From: Ceratothoa steindachneri
Lineage: Eukaryota; Arthropoda; Malacostraca; Isopoda; Cymothoidae
Assembly (NCBI GenBank): GCA_963969495.1
Contig: OZ018322.1
Coordinates: 158,812,848-158,876,847 of the forward strand
DNA length: 64,000 nucleotides
Direction of reading: 5' to 3'
Part shown: positions 1 through 12,200 of the stretch, one piece after another
Layout: each line of letters begins with the position of its first letter
Position numbering within the stretch: position 1 is the stretch's first letter
Position numbers and translations under genes: made by a program
The notes under the pieces: model-generated
What the model was told of the DNA's origin: nothing
What the model saw: only the letters and a program-made list of their open reading frames with translations
Databases searched by the model: none

Positions 1-372
1 TTTTATGTATCTGCTACCACAAATTTTCAGGCTCTCAGGAATCATGGACAATGAAATTTGTGTAATAAAACAAAATGACTACTCCCAAGTTCTCCTCAAT
101 TACATTAAATTTTAAATACCAGCTAATTATGTTAGAAAATTGGAGCAAAAGAAAGTTGTAGTGTTTGAGTGCTAGGCGCGCGATATAGGAAGCTACTAAA
201 TGCCATCATCAACATTCGTGACATGTGTTGGTTGAAGCTGTAATAATTCTTTTGAGGTAAAATTGCCTGTACACTAATTTCTTATTGTGCCACAAGAAAA
301 GACTAATGTTATTGTTAGAAGCTGTTATTATTTATTTATGTTTTCTTGAAAACCCTTCACTAGCCTTTACCT
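1..372. other. AT-rich DNA with no recognisable feature
   Basis: I see no coding segment, RNA gene or repeat boundary here. It ends at the left edge of the possible hAT-type MITE. Confidence 0.5.
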
Positions 373-671
373 CAGCGGCGGGGAAACTATTTTGAGCCGT
401 GGGCAAGAATTTCAAATGCAAGATGTTGCGGCGGATGAATAAAGTTTTACTCTTGTATCCTTGTAAATGTTGTTTAAATTTATTACATGGTAGGATATAT
501 TTAGGTATTAGTATCTAAAGAAATTAATACGCAACATTTTTATTGACTGACACCACGGAATTTGGACATACAAACATTAGTTGAATTTTAGTATTGAATA
601 TTTGTGCATACAAATATATTACTCAGGGGGCATTGAAAATTAAGCTCGCGGGCGAGGTTTTCTCAACCCTG
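373..671. mobile_element. possible hAT-type MITE, about 299 bp
   Basis: The left end reads CAGCGGCGGGGAAAC. The reverse complement of the right end reads CAGGGTTGAGAAAACC. These are imperfect terminal inverted repeats starting CAG, as hAT elements have. The 8 bases outside the left end (ctttacct, 365-372) match the 8 outside the right end (ctctacat, 672-679) at 6 of 8 positions, as an aged 8-bp hAT target duplication would. There is no coding potential inside. The inverted repeats are weak, so this stays tentative. Confidence 0.35.
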
Positions 672-1938
672 CTCTACATCATTCTCCTCTTTCTTATGGC
701 AAATTAAGAGAATCGTCAGCAAGCCAAACGCGGCAAAATTTCTACATACAATACCTTAGTAAACGACCCAACTGAAGGTCTGAAAAGAGAATAGATTTTA
801 TGTGAGTGCCAATGATCGTCAAAAAATCTATAGCCGTTAAATGATATCTGCCATAACGCTGATTTCTCTAGACAAGTTGATACCCAGTGGCAAAGTGGCA
901 AGTCAATACCTAACCGACCCTATAATTCTATCTTATCGAAACTCCATCTGGAGTTTATCCATGCTCCTTAAGCACAAGTGGTTCACAGAGGACAACAAAA
1001 TTACCACTAAGCTTTAGTATTTATAGCTTACTTTGCCGAATAGAAGAGGTTACGGTAGTTCATATGTTTAAAAAACTACTCAGCGCGTATTTCTCTGATT
1101 TATAATGCATGAAATACAGTGGAAATTAAGCTATTTTAAGTCCTTAAAACACCGTGTATACCTTGGGTATATGGTCACGTGCTTAACGCTCTTATCTCGA
1201 TAGATATATATATTAAGTTTATAATATGTGAGAATATCCTACTAGCCCAATTTTCCAACATCTTTCCTTAATATAATGAAATAACACGCACTTTCTGTAA
1301 GCTTATCAAATTGTTAACAATAAAATCACCCTAAAAACGCAAGTCCAAAAATAAGGTTGATAGAGAATTTTTCGAATGTAAATATAAAACTAGCCTAGCT
1401 AGGTATTTTTCTGGGATTTCAACCGAGTATTTTAGAGACATATTCCTACATTTTAACATTATCAACAAATTGGTAGAAATTCTATTGAACAAGGTCTTTG
1501 CCAGGAATGAATCCTTCACTCTAGATAGAAATTTCGTCTATATTCGGTCATCTAAAAATTAAATGATTACAATAAATTTTGCTTTTAAACTCTTAGACCT
1601 CATAGCTTGAAAGGAGTTTTATTTATAGCAGTTCAACTTTTGAAATGGAAAGATGTAGAAGTCATAATTAATGTATTCAGGCGGCAAGTGTTTTAGCATT
1701 GCCTCAAAGTTGAAAACAAAATAATACATCTAAGGTAAAATTACGTTGAAACAATACCATTTCATAAAAGCATTCGAGTGAACAAAAAAATGATATGACA
1801 GAAAAAGTAAAGCAAAGATCTATGAACACTTGAACTAACAAATGTGCTCATTTCGTTGTCAACGAATAATTTGCAGACTGAAAAGAGGCATATGAAAGTA
1901 TTTTCATTGCTCGAAATTAGCCTTGACAATTATAGCAA
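672..1938. other. non-coding AT-rich interval
   Basis: Only short reading frames without recognisable motifs are present. I see no repeat structure or RNA gene. Confidence 0.5.
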
Positions 1939-1940
1939 TA

Positions 1941-3211
1941 CGAGGGGCGGTCAATAGGGTTTGCGAATCTGTAGAGAAAAACTGAGAAAGGGGGATGGCT
2001 GTTTGTGGGGGTGTTAGGACAAGTTATGACAAGTCAGGACTTTTAGACGCACGCTCCTGCCTCGTCTACTTAAGAATCAGTAGCTGATAGCAAATCGTAA
2101 GTCACAAATTTTTCAACAATGGAGAAGGTTGAGCACCGCGCAGTGATAAAATTTTGACAAAGGAAGGCAAGAATGCAAAAGATATTAATGAACGCATGGT
2201 TAAGGTGTTCACAAACACCGCCTCTTCCTATGCAACCATTGTTCGCTGGAATAGAGGGTTCTAACATTGTCGTGAGTCTCTTGGAGATGATCTCCGTCCA
2301 GGAGGCCCGTCAGACTTGACCAACGAGGACAATTTGGCCCGTGTGGAGAGGATGATCCTCGAAAATCGACGGGTGAAGTTCGCAGATATTGAAGGAGAAA
2401 TTGGAATATCACTTGGAAGTGTTATCAACATCATCCACCGACAATTTCCCAATGACCTAGGTCTCTGTCCGTTGGGTCCCTAGAAACCTCACCTCCCATG
2501 ATTGACTTTAACGTGGTCAAAGTTCTGAGAAGCTGCTGCTCCTGTACATCCAAGACCCGGCGGGATTCAAGTTCCGCATAGTGACAGGTGATGAAACTTG
2601 GGTCTATCACTTGGATCCCGAGATCAAGCTCAAAATCATGGCCTGAAAGCACAGGGTCTCTCCGACCCCCATTAAATTCCGGAACCAACCCTCACCCGGG
2701 AAGATCATGGCCACCATCTTCTGGAATTCTGACAGAGTGTTGATGGTGGACTATGCGCCTCGTGGAAGGACCATCACAGGCCAATATTTCGCCGAGGAAC
2801 TGACAGGGTTGAAGAAGTGCATCCGTCAGAAGCGGCGTGGCAAGTTAACACGTGGTATCTTGCTCCTCCACGAAAATGCTCCTGTTCACAAGGCCAGAGT
2901 TGCACAAGCTGCCCTGCGTGAATGCTGATTTGAGGAGATCAACCATCCCCCCTACAGCCCAGATCTGGCCCCTAGCGACCAATATTTATTCTGCCAGCTC
3001 AAGGCTGCACTGCGTGGACGCCGGTTTAAGGACAATGAAGATGTCCAGGATTGGATAGAACAGCAGTCAAGAGATTTCTGGTTGTCGGGAATTTGAAGTC
3101 TCAGGGACAAGTATTGAAGTCCAGGGGAATTATATTAAGAAATAATCAAACACTTTTCCTCAAAGCTCGTTTCCTTATATCCGACTTGCAAAACTAATTG
3201 ACCGATCCTCG
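1941..3211 (+). mobile_element. mariner element (DD34D type), full length, inactive
   Basis: The element is 1271 bp and is bounded by TA dinucleotides at 1939-1940 and 3212-3213, the mariner target duplication. The left end (CGAGGGGCGGTCAATAGGGT) is an imperfect inverted repeat of the right end (reverse complement CGAGGATCGGTCAATTAGTT). It carries one decayed transposase in the plus direction, described separately. A second copy of the same family lies at 34122-35025 with the same ends, which confirms the boundaries. The length is typical of an intact mariner, so the element is complete in extent but not in coding capacity. Confidence 0.93.
2119..3145 (+). pseudogene. mariner transposase pseudogene
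   Basis: Mariner transposases cut and paste DNA at TA sites. The start is ATG 2119 (MEKVEHRAVIKF), where loss of a base then brings an early stop. The helix-turn-helix N-terminal half follows, ending in the RWVPRNL linker. Catalytic motifs in order are GDETW (first Asp 2590-2592), LHENAPVH (second position 2872-2874, Glu where Asp is usual) and YSPDLAPSD (third Asp 2977-2979). I count 34 residues between the second and third positions, the mariner DD34D spacing. Several frameshifts and stops break the frame, including one just before FEEINHPPYSPD. It ends near 3145 in GNYIEK-stop. It is dead, but almost the whole protein is traceable. Confidence 0.9.
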
Positions 3212-3213
3212 TA

Positions 3214-3599
3214 TGTAACATAATTTTGGTTGCTGGCCACTTAGTGTGATTCACGAAATCTATTTATTGCAAAACAATAGAAAATGCCATTATTTATATT
3301 AGAATTTACTTTGAGGCTTATATAATGAAATATTTACTAAAAATAGCAAATTTGTTTTTCATCTATTATAGGGCTAAAAGAACAAATACAGTTAAATAAA
3401 TTTCAAGAATTTATTTAAATTTCCACAAGCAATATATAAGAACATGTATAAAACTTAGAAGCGAACAGTTTCCTCGATCTCTATTTGTAATGTAAATCGC
3501 CTTACTTACAAGCTCGAAGATGCAATCTTACATGATGTTTTGATTGTATACTGCTTGGTATCTATGTTAAAATTTCAATATAGCTTGATGGAATCAATA
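3214..3599. other. non-coding interval
   Basis: AT-rich sequence between the mariner and family F copy 1. I see no motif or repeat. Confidence 0.45.
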
Positions 3600-4105
3600 A
3601 TCTTGCTCCAATGAGTTAGCTCCATATTCTCCTTGAACTTTCCAAGATGGGCATCAAGGATGTGCAACTTCAATGACATCCTGTAGCCTATTCGACCATA
3701 GCTTTTCACCAAGTTTTCGACCAGTTTCACAAAAAGTTGAGCTATGTCTTTGCCCCTGAAGCCATTAAAGACGAAACAAAACTCTCCAATGAATCTTTTT
3801 CATTTTTAGAAAGCTTTATAGGGAGTTCTGAACAAAATAGGATTTTCCTAATTTGTGAGAGTGTGGGAAAGAAGTGTTGAAAGTACATGAAGACTGCAGA
3901 TTCCTTATTTAGAGCAATAATATTCGAGTTCATAAGACTTAGTTTTAAATGCAATGAAGGGAACAACACCTTTTGCGAATCTACCAATTTCTCATGCTAG
4001 ACATTATGCCATAAAACTGTGAACTCACTCCTTTCTGGCCAGTATTTATTGTGGTTCTTTGCTCTGGTATCTCAAAGACAGAGATGACATGGAAACTTGG
4101 GAAAG
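3600..4105 (-). pseudogene. family F copy 1: middle to C-terminal fragment of an uncharacterised multicopy protein
   Basis: Read on the minus strand from about 4100 to 3600, the fragment starts with PKFPCHLCL (a CxxC pair). It continues through DTRAKNHNKYWPERSEF and KLVDSQKVLFPSLHLKL, then after frame changes KLVKSYGRIGYRMSLKLHI and LDAHLGKFKENME. The same blocks recur in the other family F copies: LLDEPRNILL, then a KIKLRLMN block, in copy 4, and LHKLGARMSVKMDF then LSDYFPDNCG in copy 2. Stops and at least one frameshift show that it is broken. It lacks the N-terminal half. I do not recognise a named domain. The longest open stretch is 81 codons (3742-3987). Confidence 0.65.
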
Positions 4106-6149
4106 AGGAAAATAAAACATAAGTGGTACAATAGTCTTCTTTCCAGACGTTTCCCTCATCTACAGCTTCCTCGGATTATAAGAAATATTGTTTACGATCT
4201 TTTTTGGTTCTCACCCGATGTCCTCCCACTTAAAAATTACAATGACAGGTTTTTCGCTATCAATTTCATAGAGGTCTAAATGCAAGTAGAGCGAAAAATT
4301 CCATCAGATAACCCATACTGATAATGTAATAATTAAAAAAAGGTTCATGTAGTGGTCGTCCAAATGAACAAGTTTGCACAGAGATGGAAGCTATTGTCAA
4401 AGATAACCATGATACATCCTTTAAGAAACACGCACAACCAATTAAGGTAACCTATACCAGTCTCCAACACTAACTGAAAATGATTGGAAACATTTCAGTG
4501 AATTGAAAATGAAGCTAGAATGATCTGTTTATAGCAAATGTGGCAACAGCATTTTGCTTACTGTGAGTCATTACTTTTAGGAAACCTTCACGCATCATTT
4601 TTTGCAGGCTTACTCTTATGAAGAGAAGCGATTCTTTTATCATAACGTTCAACGCCGCCCTTCGTGGATCCTTCGAGAGGAGAAAATTATTCAATACAAG
4701 ATCCTGTTAAGTACATGGTGCTGCTTCTTTTTTAATAACTTTTGATTACTGAGGTCTTGGGCCAATGCAAATTTAACCGTATTTTGTCCCCTTTCTTGAT
4801 ATTCACCCATTGAGAACTTTCCCATTAATTAATTACTACTTTGCCAGATTTTGGTAAAATCTCATATGAGAATGTTAAATTGGGCCTACAATTGGACTAT
4901 ATTTGGTTTTGCTTCTTAATTGGTGCTAATTTTAGATAAGCAACCTTTCCGATATGCTTTGAATCTCTAATATAATTTCTCGGAGCTTCTTATGTATATA
5001 TCAGGAGTCCAACGAAATGTTGTCTTTAATCTTTTATTCTTATGTTATAGAGTACGTGATGGTAAACATTTTCAGTAACAGCTACCCTGTATATATATTC
5101 ATATATTAATAGCCAAAAAGGAAATTTTCGGGAATCTAGTTCTTAAGGGTAAAAGGAGAAGAGATCATTGGTTAGTGCCATCTTTGTGTGTGGGAATGTG
5201 ACTATGTTCTGGCAGGAGACGGAAGTATCTAGACATTGAGCAATACAAATGGATAATTTGAGAGCGGAGTTGTTTTGCGAAGGAAGAGAGAGTGAAAAAC
5301 GCCATAACAAGATATATTTGACGTGTGAACAAGGATTTGAATGTTTGTGCAGACGTTGTGTGGGTATGGAATAGGAATAGATGGCAACTTGTGTGAAGGT
5401 ACTATGATAAACTGAGAACAAGATTTGATAAAGTGTGAAATGCCCCGTAAGAGGATAGTTGATTATATGAATGAGTGTTAGATATGTCCATATGAGGAAT
5501 ACTGTTGACATGTTGTGGCCTATTTGCTCCTAGTACCTATGAAGTTCAATTTAACAAAAAAAATGATGATTTTGTTTATGGTTGATAAGAAAAGGTCGTT
5601 CGAGGTGCAATGATGCGCATATACCACACTTTGAGGGAACGTGGAAGTTGATATGTTTCATTATAAACTGCTCATATCGATCGGTGTTGGCTCACTAATT
5701 CTCCCCTGTAATTTTGGCATCATTTCTATCCATTTTTTTCACTATGCTACACAATGACGAAGAAAGGAATTTAGTTCGAATTATTTTCTCCCTTTTCGTG
5801 ATTCTTCTTTGTTTGCCAAGAATTAAATACTGAGAGCTAGGGTAATATTTTAAAATATAGCATCTGGCTTCAAAAGAGGCAAAAATAGATGAAAAGTTGG
5901 TGTAGATACCCACCCACCACCTGATGCACTAATTTAGGCTATATAGAGAAACCCATCTTTTAATTAAATACTGATAAAAAATAATGTATTTTCCTAACTA
6001 AAAAGCCTAAGACAAACGATGACTTACTCAAATGGTGGGTGGATATACCTGGCATGTGGACGCTATAATCACATTCAGTATTTTTGCGGGAAAGGGACGT
6101 GATTATTACTAGTGTCCAAAGTTGTAGTAGCTAGTGCGTGAAAGCAGTG
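4106..6149. other. non-coding interval with one unexplained ORF
   Basis: No known family is visible. The longest ORF (minus strand, 5143-5511, 122 codons) is Ser/Thr/Tyr-rich, has no motif I recognise, and I cannot show that it is coding. Confidence 0.4.
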
Positions 6150-7720
6150 AGTTCACTTCTATGCCTTTTAGCAGATTTCAGTTAGGTATTGAGAGACAGT
6201 CTGATTTTGTCAATAGTGATGTCAGGTAGTGTGGGGTTTAGTGAGTTCAGTAGGATAGAGATTTCTTAGGTATGATGTTGATTTTCTTTTGGGATACATT
6301 TAGATAGAAATCATCAGGCTTATTATGGTTGATATTTGAAGCGAAACTGTCATTCTGTCTACCCACTGGTCGATTTTTAAGACGTATGTTTGTATGTTTC
6401 CAGTAGTTGTGTTTATGCTGCTTTGTAGTGAGGTGATGACTAGGTCGTCGGCCTATGATGGAATAGCAATGAGGAGAGGAGAGTGTGAATAAATAGATTG
6501 TTAACACTAGTAGATAAAATTGAACCTTGAGGGAAACCATTATAGACATAAGTTATTTTATAAAGGCCTGGATTAGATTGAGTTGAGCTTGTATTTTGGA
6601 AAGGAAGTTGACGAGGCACATTTTGTAGTTATGGTGTAACTAAGAATGTAGGATTTTGGCTATGTCCTAGACTGTGTCTTTAGCTTTCTTGCTGCTAATA
6701 GGAAGTTTAATGAAAGCTTTATGAGTGGGTTAATTGTGGAGTTGTTTGTCAGTACCCATTTTGGGTGTGGGTCATGTGGATGTGAAGTGTGATGAGTTTT
6801 ATAATCAGTGTTTTTGTTTTGCTTCAGATTAGGTTGATTTTAAAGATATAAGCATGAAGAGAATACTTTGTTTTGTATATTTTTGGTTTATTTATTAAAT
6901 CAATGTTTCCTTTTTCATAGAAAGTGGGGATGTGGTTGTGAAGCAATGATTGTTTAATAATATTGATGAAGGAAAAATGGTTTTGGACCAATATGTGTTA
7001 GGTATATGTTCAAGATCAGTCCATGCCCTGTAGTTGTGTAGTCTTTTAGAGGTTTAATAAAATCTAAAGTTTCTCTTAGTTGGATTGGTAAGGTTGGAGC
7101 GTAGTGTCAATATGGATTAGTTGGTAATTTTTAGTTATTATTTTGTTGATTGGAAAGTGATTTATGCTTGATTTTTTAATAATGTTTCATTAAGAAGTTG
7201 CAGTGTTATTTAAGATGAAAAGAACTCTTAGTTTGATAGGGAGGCTCGTAGGTTGGATGAGCGTTCCTGTATTTATTGGGGAATGATTATACTGTTTTTT
7301 AAAGTTTTTTTTTTTTTAATTTTTTAGTCAGGATTTTAATGATTTAATACTAGTTTGGGTTTTTTTTAGTTAAGGCAGCCTGATTGATATGTGTGTATTC
7401 AATTGCTTAATATGCTGAGTGATTTCAAGAAGTGTCTCCTATTTTGTTTGGTATTTTCATTGTATTTTGAGGTCAGCAGCCTTTGGGGTCCTCTCATATC
7501 AAGGGGACTTTTAATCTTCCGGACTTTGCTTTCAAAGTATTAATAGTGTGGCTATAGTATTTATGTAGCCTGATTATTTTTAGAGCTTTTTTCCGGTCAG
7601 GAGAGTTTTGAGGAATATGGAAGAAAGTTTTGGTATTCATACTGGGGTTTCATATTCCATTTATTTATTTACAGAAGGTGTCATACTCTCTTTCTCTCGT
7701 TGTTAGGTATATTCAGGCAG
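6150..7720 (-). pseudogene. decayed non-LTR retrotransposon reverse transcriptase
   Basis: Minus-strand translation in shifting frames gives a LINE-type RT. Near 6530-6560 it reads NGFPQGSIL, the GVPQGS block. Near 6460 it reads ADDLVITSLQSS, where the Tyr of YADD is replaced by a stop codon (TAG). NIQTYVLKIDQWVDRM follows, the usual downstream helix. Upstream, around 6600-7100, traces of the preceding RT blocks remain in broken frames. No endonuclease domain, tail or target duplication could be located. The clade is not determined. It looks like one of the PQGS..YADD LINE types common in invertebrates. Confidence 0.45.
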
Positions 7721-8607
7721 GAAAAAATAGAGGAATTTAAAAAGAGGTGCAAAAACGACCTGAAAGAGAGCATCTTTATTTTATAGTATTGGTTTCGGGT
7801 GGGTATCAAATCATGAAGCTTCAATTCTTGGCGCAAATTACTTCCCTCTTCTGGTTATCAGCGCTCAGGTCTAGTGGTTCAACCCTTTTTGTAATAAAGA
7901 GTATAAAAGGTGTAAAATTTCCATTGTTTTCTTATGGTTACATAGACCATCAATAATTTTCATCATATTTACCTTAAATTCAACTTAAATCTTACGCAGC
8001 GCTGTCTTAAGGTATAAAAGAAAGCTTAAAAATTCTTAGCTTTAATAAAGGACAGTATAGCTTTAAAAGTGAAGCGCTAATTATAAATTTGTATAATTCT
8101 TAAGGTAAGGCCACAATTAGTGTATTATGTCCAAGTTAAAATGCCTTTCTTCATGAAAGATATAAATTATTAGAAAAAGTAAAGGTCATGGCTAAAAAAT
8201 AATATCTGCATAACTATGTAACTCCTCTGAAAAAAATAAATCGTTTTAGTTTGGAAACAGGGTGCATGAATTTTATGTAAAATAAGTTCACAAATTCTTA
8301 AAAGTATTAGAAAACATAGACTACTCGATCTTGTAGCAAAACTCTATACATTCAATTTATGTGATAATTCAAACTTGTATAAAATAGTCATTGTATAGGA
8401 ATCGTTGGGCAGAAGATATTTTATCGAGTAACACCGTACATAAATTTTGAAAAAATGTTAGAAAACGGTATAAAAATCATTAAATAATTTTTTAGCAACT
8501 AGACAAACTTTTCACGAACATTTTGTTTTGACGAACGAAATCGGTACTTTAATCTCATGTTACACTGCATTGCTAGTCAGACCTCGATTTAAACATAAAG
8601 AGAAAGC
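7721..8607. other. non-coding interval
   Basis: AT-rich, with no recognisable coding segment between the LINE remnant and family F copy 2. Confidence 0.45.
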
Positions 8608-8639
8608 ATGCCTATAGCTTATTCCTGCCTGTCTTTTTT

Positions 8640-9232
8640 TTCCACAGAGCCAATTGTCGTCAAAGATTTTCTCTCTGCTTTAAGGTTTGGAGTGGGGACA
8701 GCCTTCGCCCTTACCATACACTTTATCAAAGCAATGTACAGGGAAGGTAATGGGTTTGCTTTCCGCTGTCAGAAGTTTGCACGACTCAACATGGAACAAC
8801 TGAAAGTAGGTGGATTTGATGATCCTCAAATAAGGGAGTTAATCAAGGACACCAGTTTTGATGAAGTACTGAATACTTCGGAACCCTCTGCCTGTTTTCC
8901 CTTAAGTCACTTGTTGCAAACTTTCTGGTTAACCACAGAACTCCTCAGTAGGAAAATGCGATTTATGAGTTAATGGATAATCTTCACAAACTCGGTGCGC
9001 GCATGTCAGTGAAAATGGACTTCATTCAGGCTCTCTCGGACTATTTTCCTGATAATTGTGGAGACCACTGAAAATCATGGTGAGCACCTTCTCCAAGATA
9101 TCCTTAAGATGGAGGAACACTACCAAGGGCTTTAGGATGTTTATTTTCTGGTTTACTACAACTGGTGCCTGAAAAGGGATTTGGCGTCAGATATGGCCGA
9201 ACCGCAAGTCCCTGTAGAAACCATTTCTACAT
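8640..9232 (+). pseudogene. family F copy 2: C-terminal fragment of an uncharacterised multicopy protein
   Basis: The plus strand reads FAFRCQKFARLNMEQLKVGG, then FDDPQIRELIKDTSFDEVL, then after a frameshift SLKSLVANFLVNHRTPQ, LHKLGARMSVKMDFIQAL, SDYFPDNCGDH and, in another frame, GEHLLQDILKMEEHYQG followed by YYNWCLKRD. The first blocks match copy 4 closely (copy 4 has ADPQIRELIKDTSFQEAL, then SVIANFLGNQRSPQY). The later blocks overlap copy 1. An open stretch of 121 codons (8608-8973) covers the first part. Two frameshifts and several stops mark it as a pseudogene. It carries the extreme C-terminal part of the family that the other copies lack. Function unknown. Confidence 0.7.
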
Positions 9233-12200
9233 GACTAGCTATTTTATTGTGTGCAAATACCCCTACAAATAAATCATAATATAGGAATTTAGGAAATGTG
9301 CTAATATCTCAAAAGATTTACCTTATTAATAGGAATAGTATGATTTTCAGGTTCAGCAGGAAAAACTGGCCTATTATCAGGTAATATGTTTTAGAAATTG
9401 AAAACAGCGTAAAGCGAAGTAATCTTAAACTACTCGTTAGATTCACCAGTTCTCTTAAATACTAATCAAACTAGAATGAGTTTCCCATTCAATAATAAGG
9501 TAGGTTTGTATAAAATCACATTTAAAAATTGCGATAAAATTTAAGAAAGAGCCTAGACGAAGCCGATCTTTGTTGAACTGTAAATAAACCACATATTGCA
9601 GAATGAGTTGGGAGATATTTCATAATGATCTATAATATTTCAATTGGTTTGTGCATTTTCTCTTATTCAAAGATGAGTGCACATTTCAGAAATTCGGAAT
9701 TTCAGTATTTGCCATAAATACTGAACTTGGTTTGATGGCATTTCTTCTGATACACAAGAAACTGAGGCAGATAAGGAAGAAAAGAACGACGTAGAGTAGA
9801 GAAAAGCTTTATAAGAGATTTTAAAAACATATTAACATCTTAACAGAATATCATCGTTCTTTTCTTATAGCACACTGTGAGCCAAATGTATACGCACATT
9901 CACCTCAAGCAACTCTTTCAGCTCTAACCAGCATAGTACTTAGACACTAAAACGGTAGTATTGGCAGTCTACTATTGTATAAAAAAATCTCAATTCTCTT
10001 ACGTAATTATCTTCTTCCGAAAGTTTAATTAAATTGGGCAGAAGGTCGGTACGAATCATTTTACCTTTTTACCCATATATCATTTTGACTATGAATCATG
10101 GAAGACTGATAATTGTAGCAGTAGAAACGGTAAATTATCTGCTACTCTATGTTTATATACGTTTCCGATTTATGTAGCCATTTAGTGTTGAGTAGAACCC
10201 ATATATAAACTATGAATTTGCCTCATTTTAGACTATAGTAAGTTAACTAAGATTCGCAGGGGAAGGGATTCTTATAGAGTTTCATGGTCGGGCCATTTAC
10301 CTTCTGCACATTATTAATTCACCTGACTTCACCACTTATACAAAATACATCCATTTATAACAGTTTAGATTAGATGAGGTTTTTCCTTTGATTTGTTCTT
10401 TAATTGTAAATCTCAATAAATTGCTATTCAACATGAAAATAACTATATGTGGTAAGATAAGATGAATATTAAAACTAAGCAACCTAAGCGTGCCATCGTA
10501 CTTGAGTAAAATAGAGGTAGATTGTGGCTTTGTAGATTAATCATAGGTATAATAATCATATGAATTGGTGTAAATAAAACCTTTGATTAGACCTAGCAAA
10601 AAAATAAACGAAACAAAGTTTATAATGGCCAAGAGAAAATGAGTTGGGTGGAGAATCCTTACTCATACAATCAAAGGTCCTTCTCTTTAAAGCATTTATT
10701 TAATTTAAATATTAATGTGTACACTACGTACAACGTACACAGATTGAATAGTTTTGAAAACCTAATATCTTTGTATATTTTCGAGAAACTGACTACTAAT
10801 TTATTTGATGCAATTAAATAACATATTATTGATATATTTTCACAGAATTGAATAACATATTTTGGAAACAGGTTTGTTGTTTAACAGGCGAAGTGTGGAG
10901 TAGGGAAAGAATCCCAAATGACAATGGCTAGGGGAAAATTATTGGTATTTGGCTTCACTCTCCTGAACATATCCACACGATAATAACGACAAATCTCGTA
11001 GGGGTACAGTTGAATCAAAGGACGACCGGGATCTAAAAATGCGTTTTATGTCCTTTTGAGTGGAGGGAATGGGTTCAATTGTTCGTACTATTTAATCCCA
11101 CTAACTTTTGAATGCAAAATAGCTCCTAGTGATATTTGTCCAGATAGAATATGTAATTTTCGAATATCTTATTAATCTTTGCTTGCTTATTAAGCGTTCT
11201 CTTCGCCAAATATTCCTCTCTTACAGTTGACCCCACTGCCATATACATTACTTGAAGTTCCTAACCCAACGAACCATCACCATCCCTCTTTGGAAGAAAC
11301 TACGTAAAAGCTGATCACGCTTGATAGAAAAAGAAAAACAACTTTCCTTGTAAACACATTTGATCAAATCTCAAGAAACCGAGGTTTCGCCAAATTGAAA
11401 ACTATTATTCCCTTTTATGCATCCTTATAACACCCTTATGGCATCCTTATGACATGCTTATACGAACTGTTTACGCACCACAGCACCGATAACCGATACG
11501 AGATGGAACTTAAATTAAACAATTTTAAAATACGCTCACAACATGTTGACATTGGTTTGTTTACTCCGAAGTTAAATAGAGCAAAGAAGCGTAAATAACT
11601 TTGCTGTTCACAAATAATATTATTCAAACCTATGCAATTTATAAGATTGAGATAGGGTTGATTGATCTGTGTGTTACAACCTTTATCTTGTGTCCTTTTT
11701 TATTGTTTTTCTTATTTTTTTACTCAAATTTTTTTACTCATTCCGTCAAATTTTAGTTTACAATTTTGTCTTGTTTATCGTTTATTCCTCCAACAATACT
11801 TATAATTTTTTTCACTAAAATTTAATAAATCGGTTACCTTCCTTTAATTTCTACACCTTAGTCATTTTTTTCTCTCTTGTTCTCTTGCTCTCGATGTTTA
11901 ACATTTAATTTGCGTTTATCTTGGTCGGATTAATCACACTTCAGATTTTTAACAATGATCTTCACACACAACCCTTTAGACTCCAACTGTCACTGAATGC
12001 GACCACGGTATTGGTCGTATTGGCAAGAGAAAGTCTATAAGGTCCTGATAGAAAAGGTTTAAAAATCACATTATGCTCATTCCCTTACTAACTCAAATCA
12101 AAAACAGAGAAAGAATACTTAATATCTCCATCATAAATAATTAAAACTGGATTAAGAAGAGGATAAAAGCGAAAAAAACCACCAGCTTGAGAGAACAGTA

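Noticed and set aside
2119..3145. Host SETMAR-like gene
   Set aside because: There is no SET domain. The sequence is bounded by mariner inverted repeats and TA duplications.
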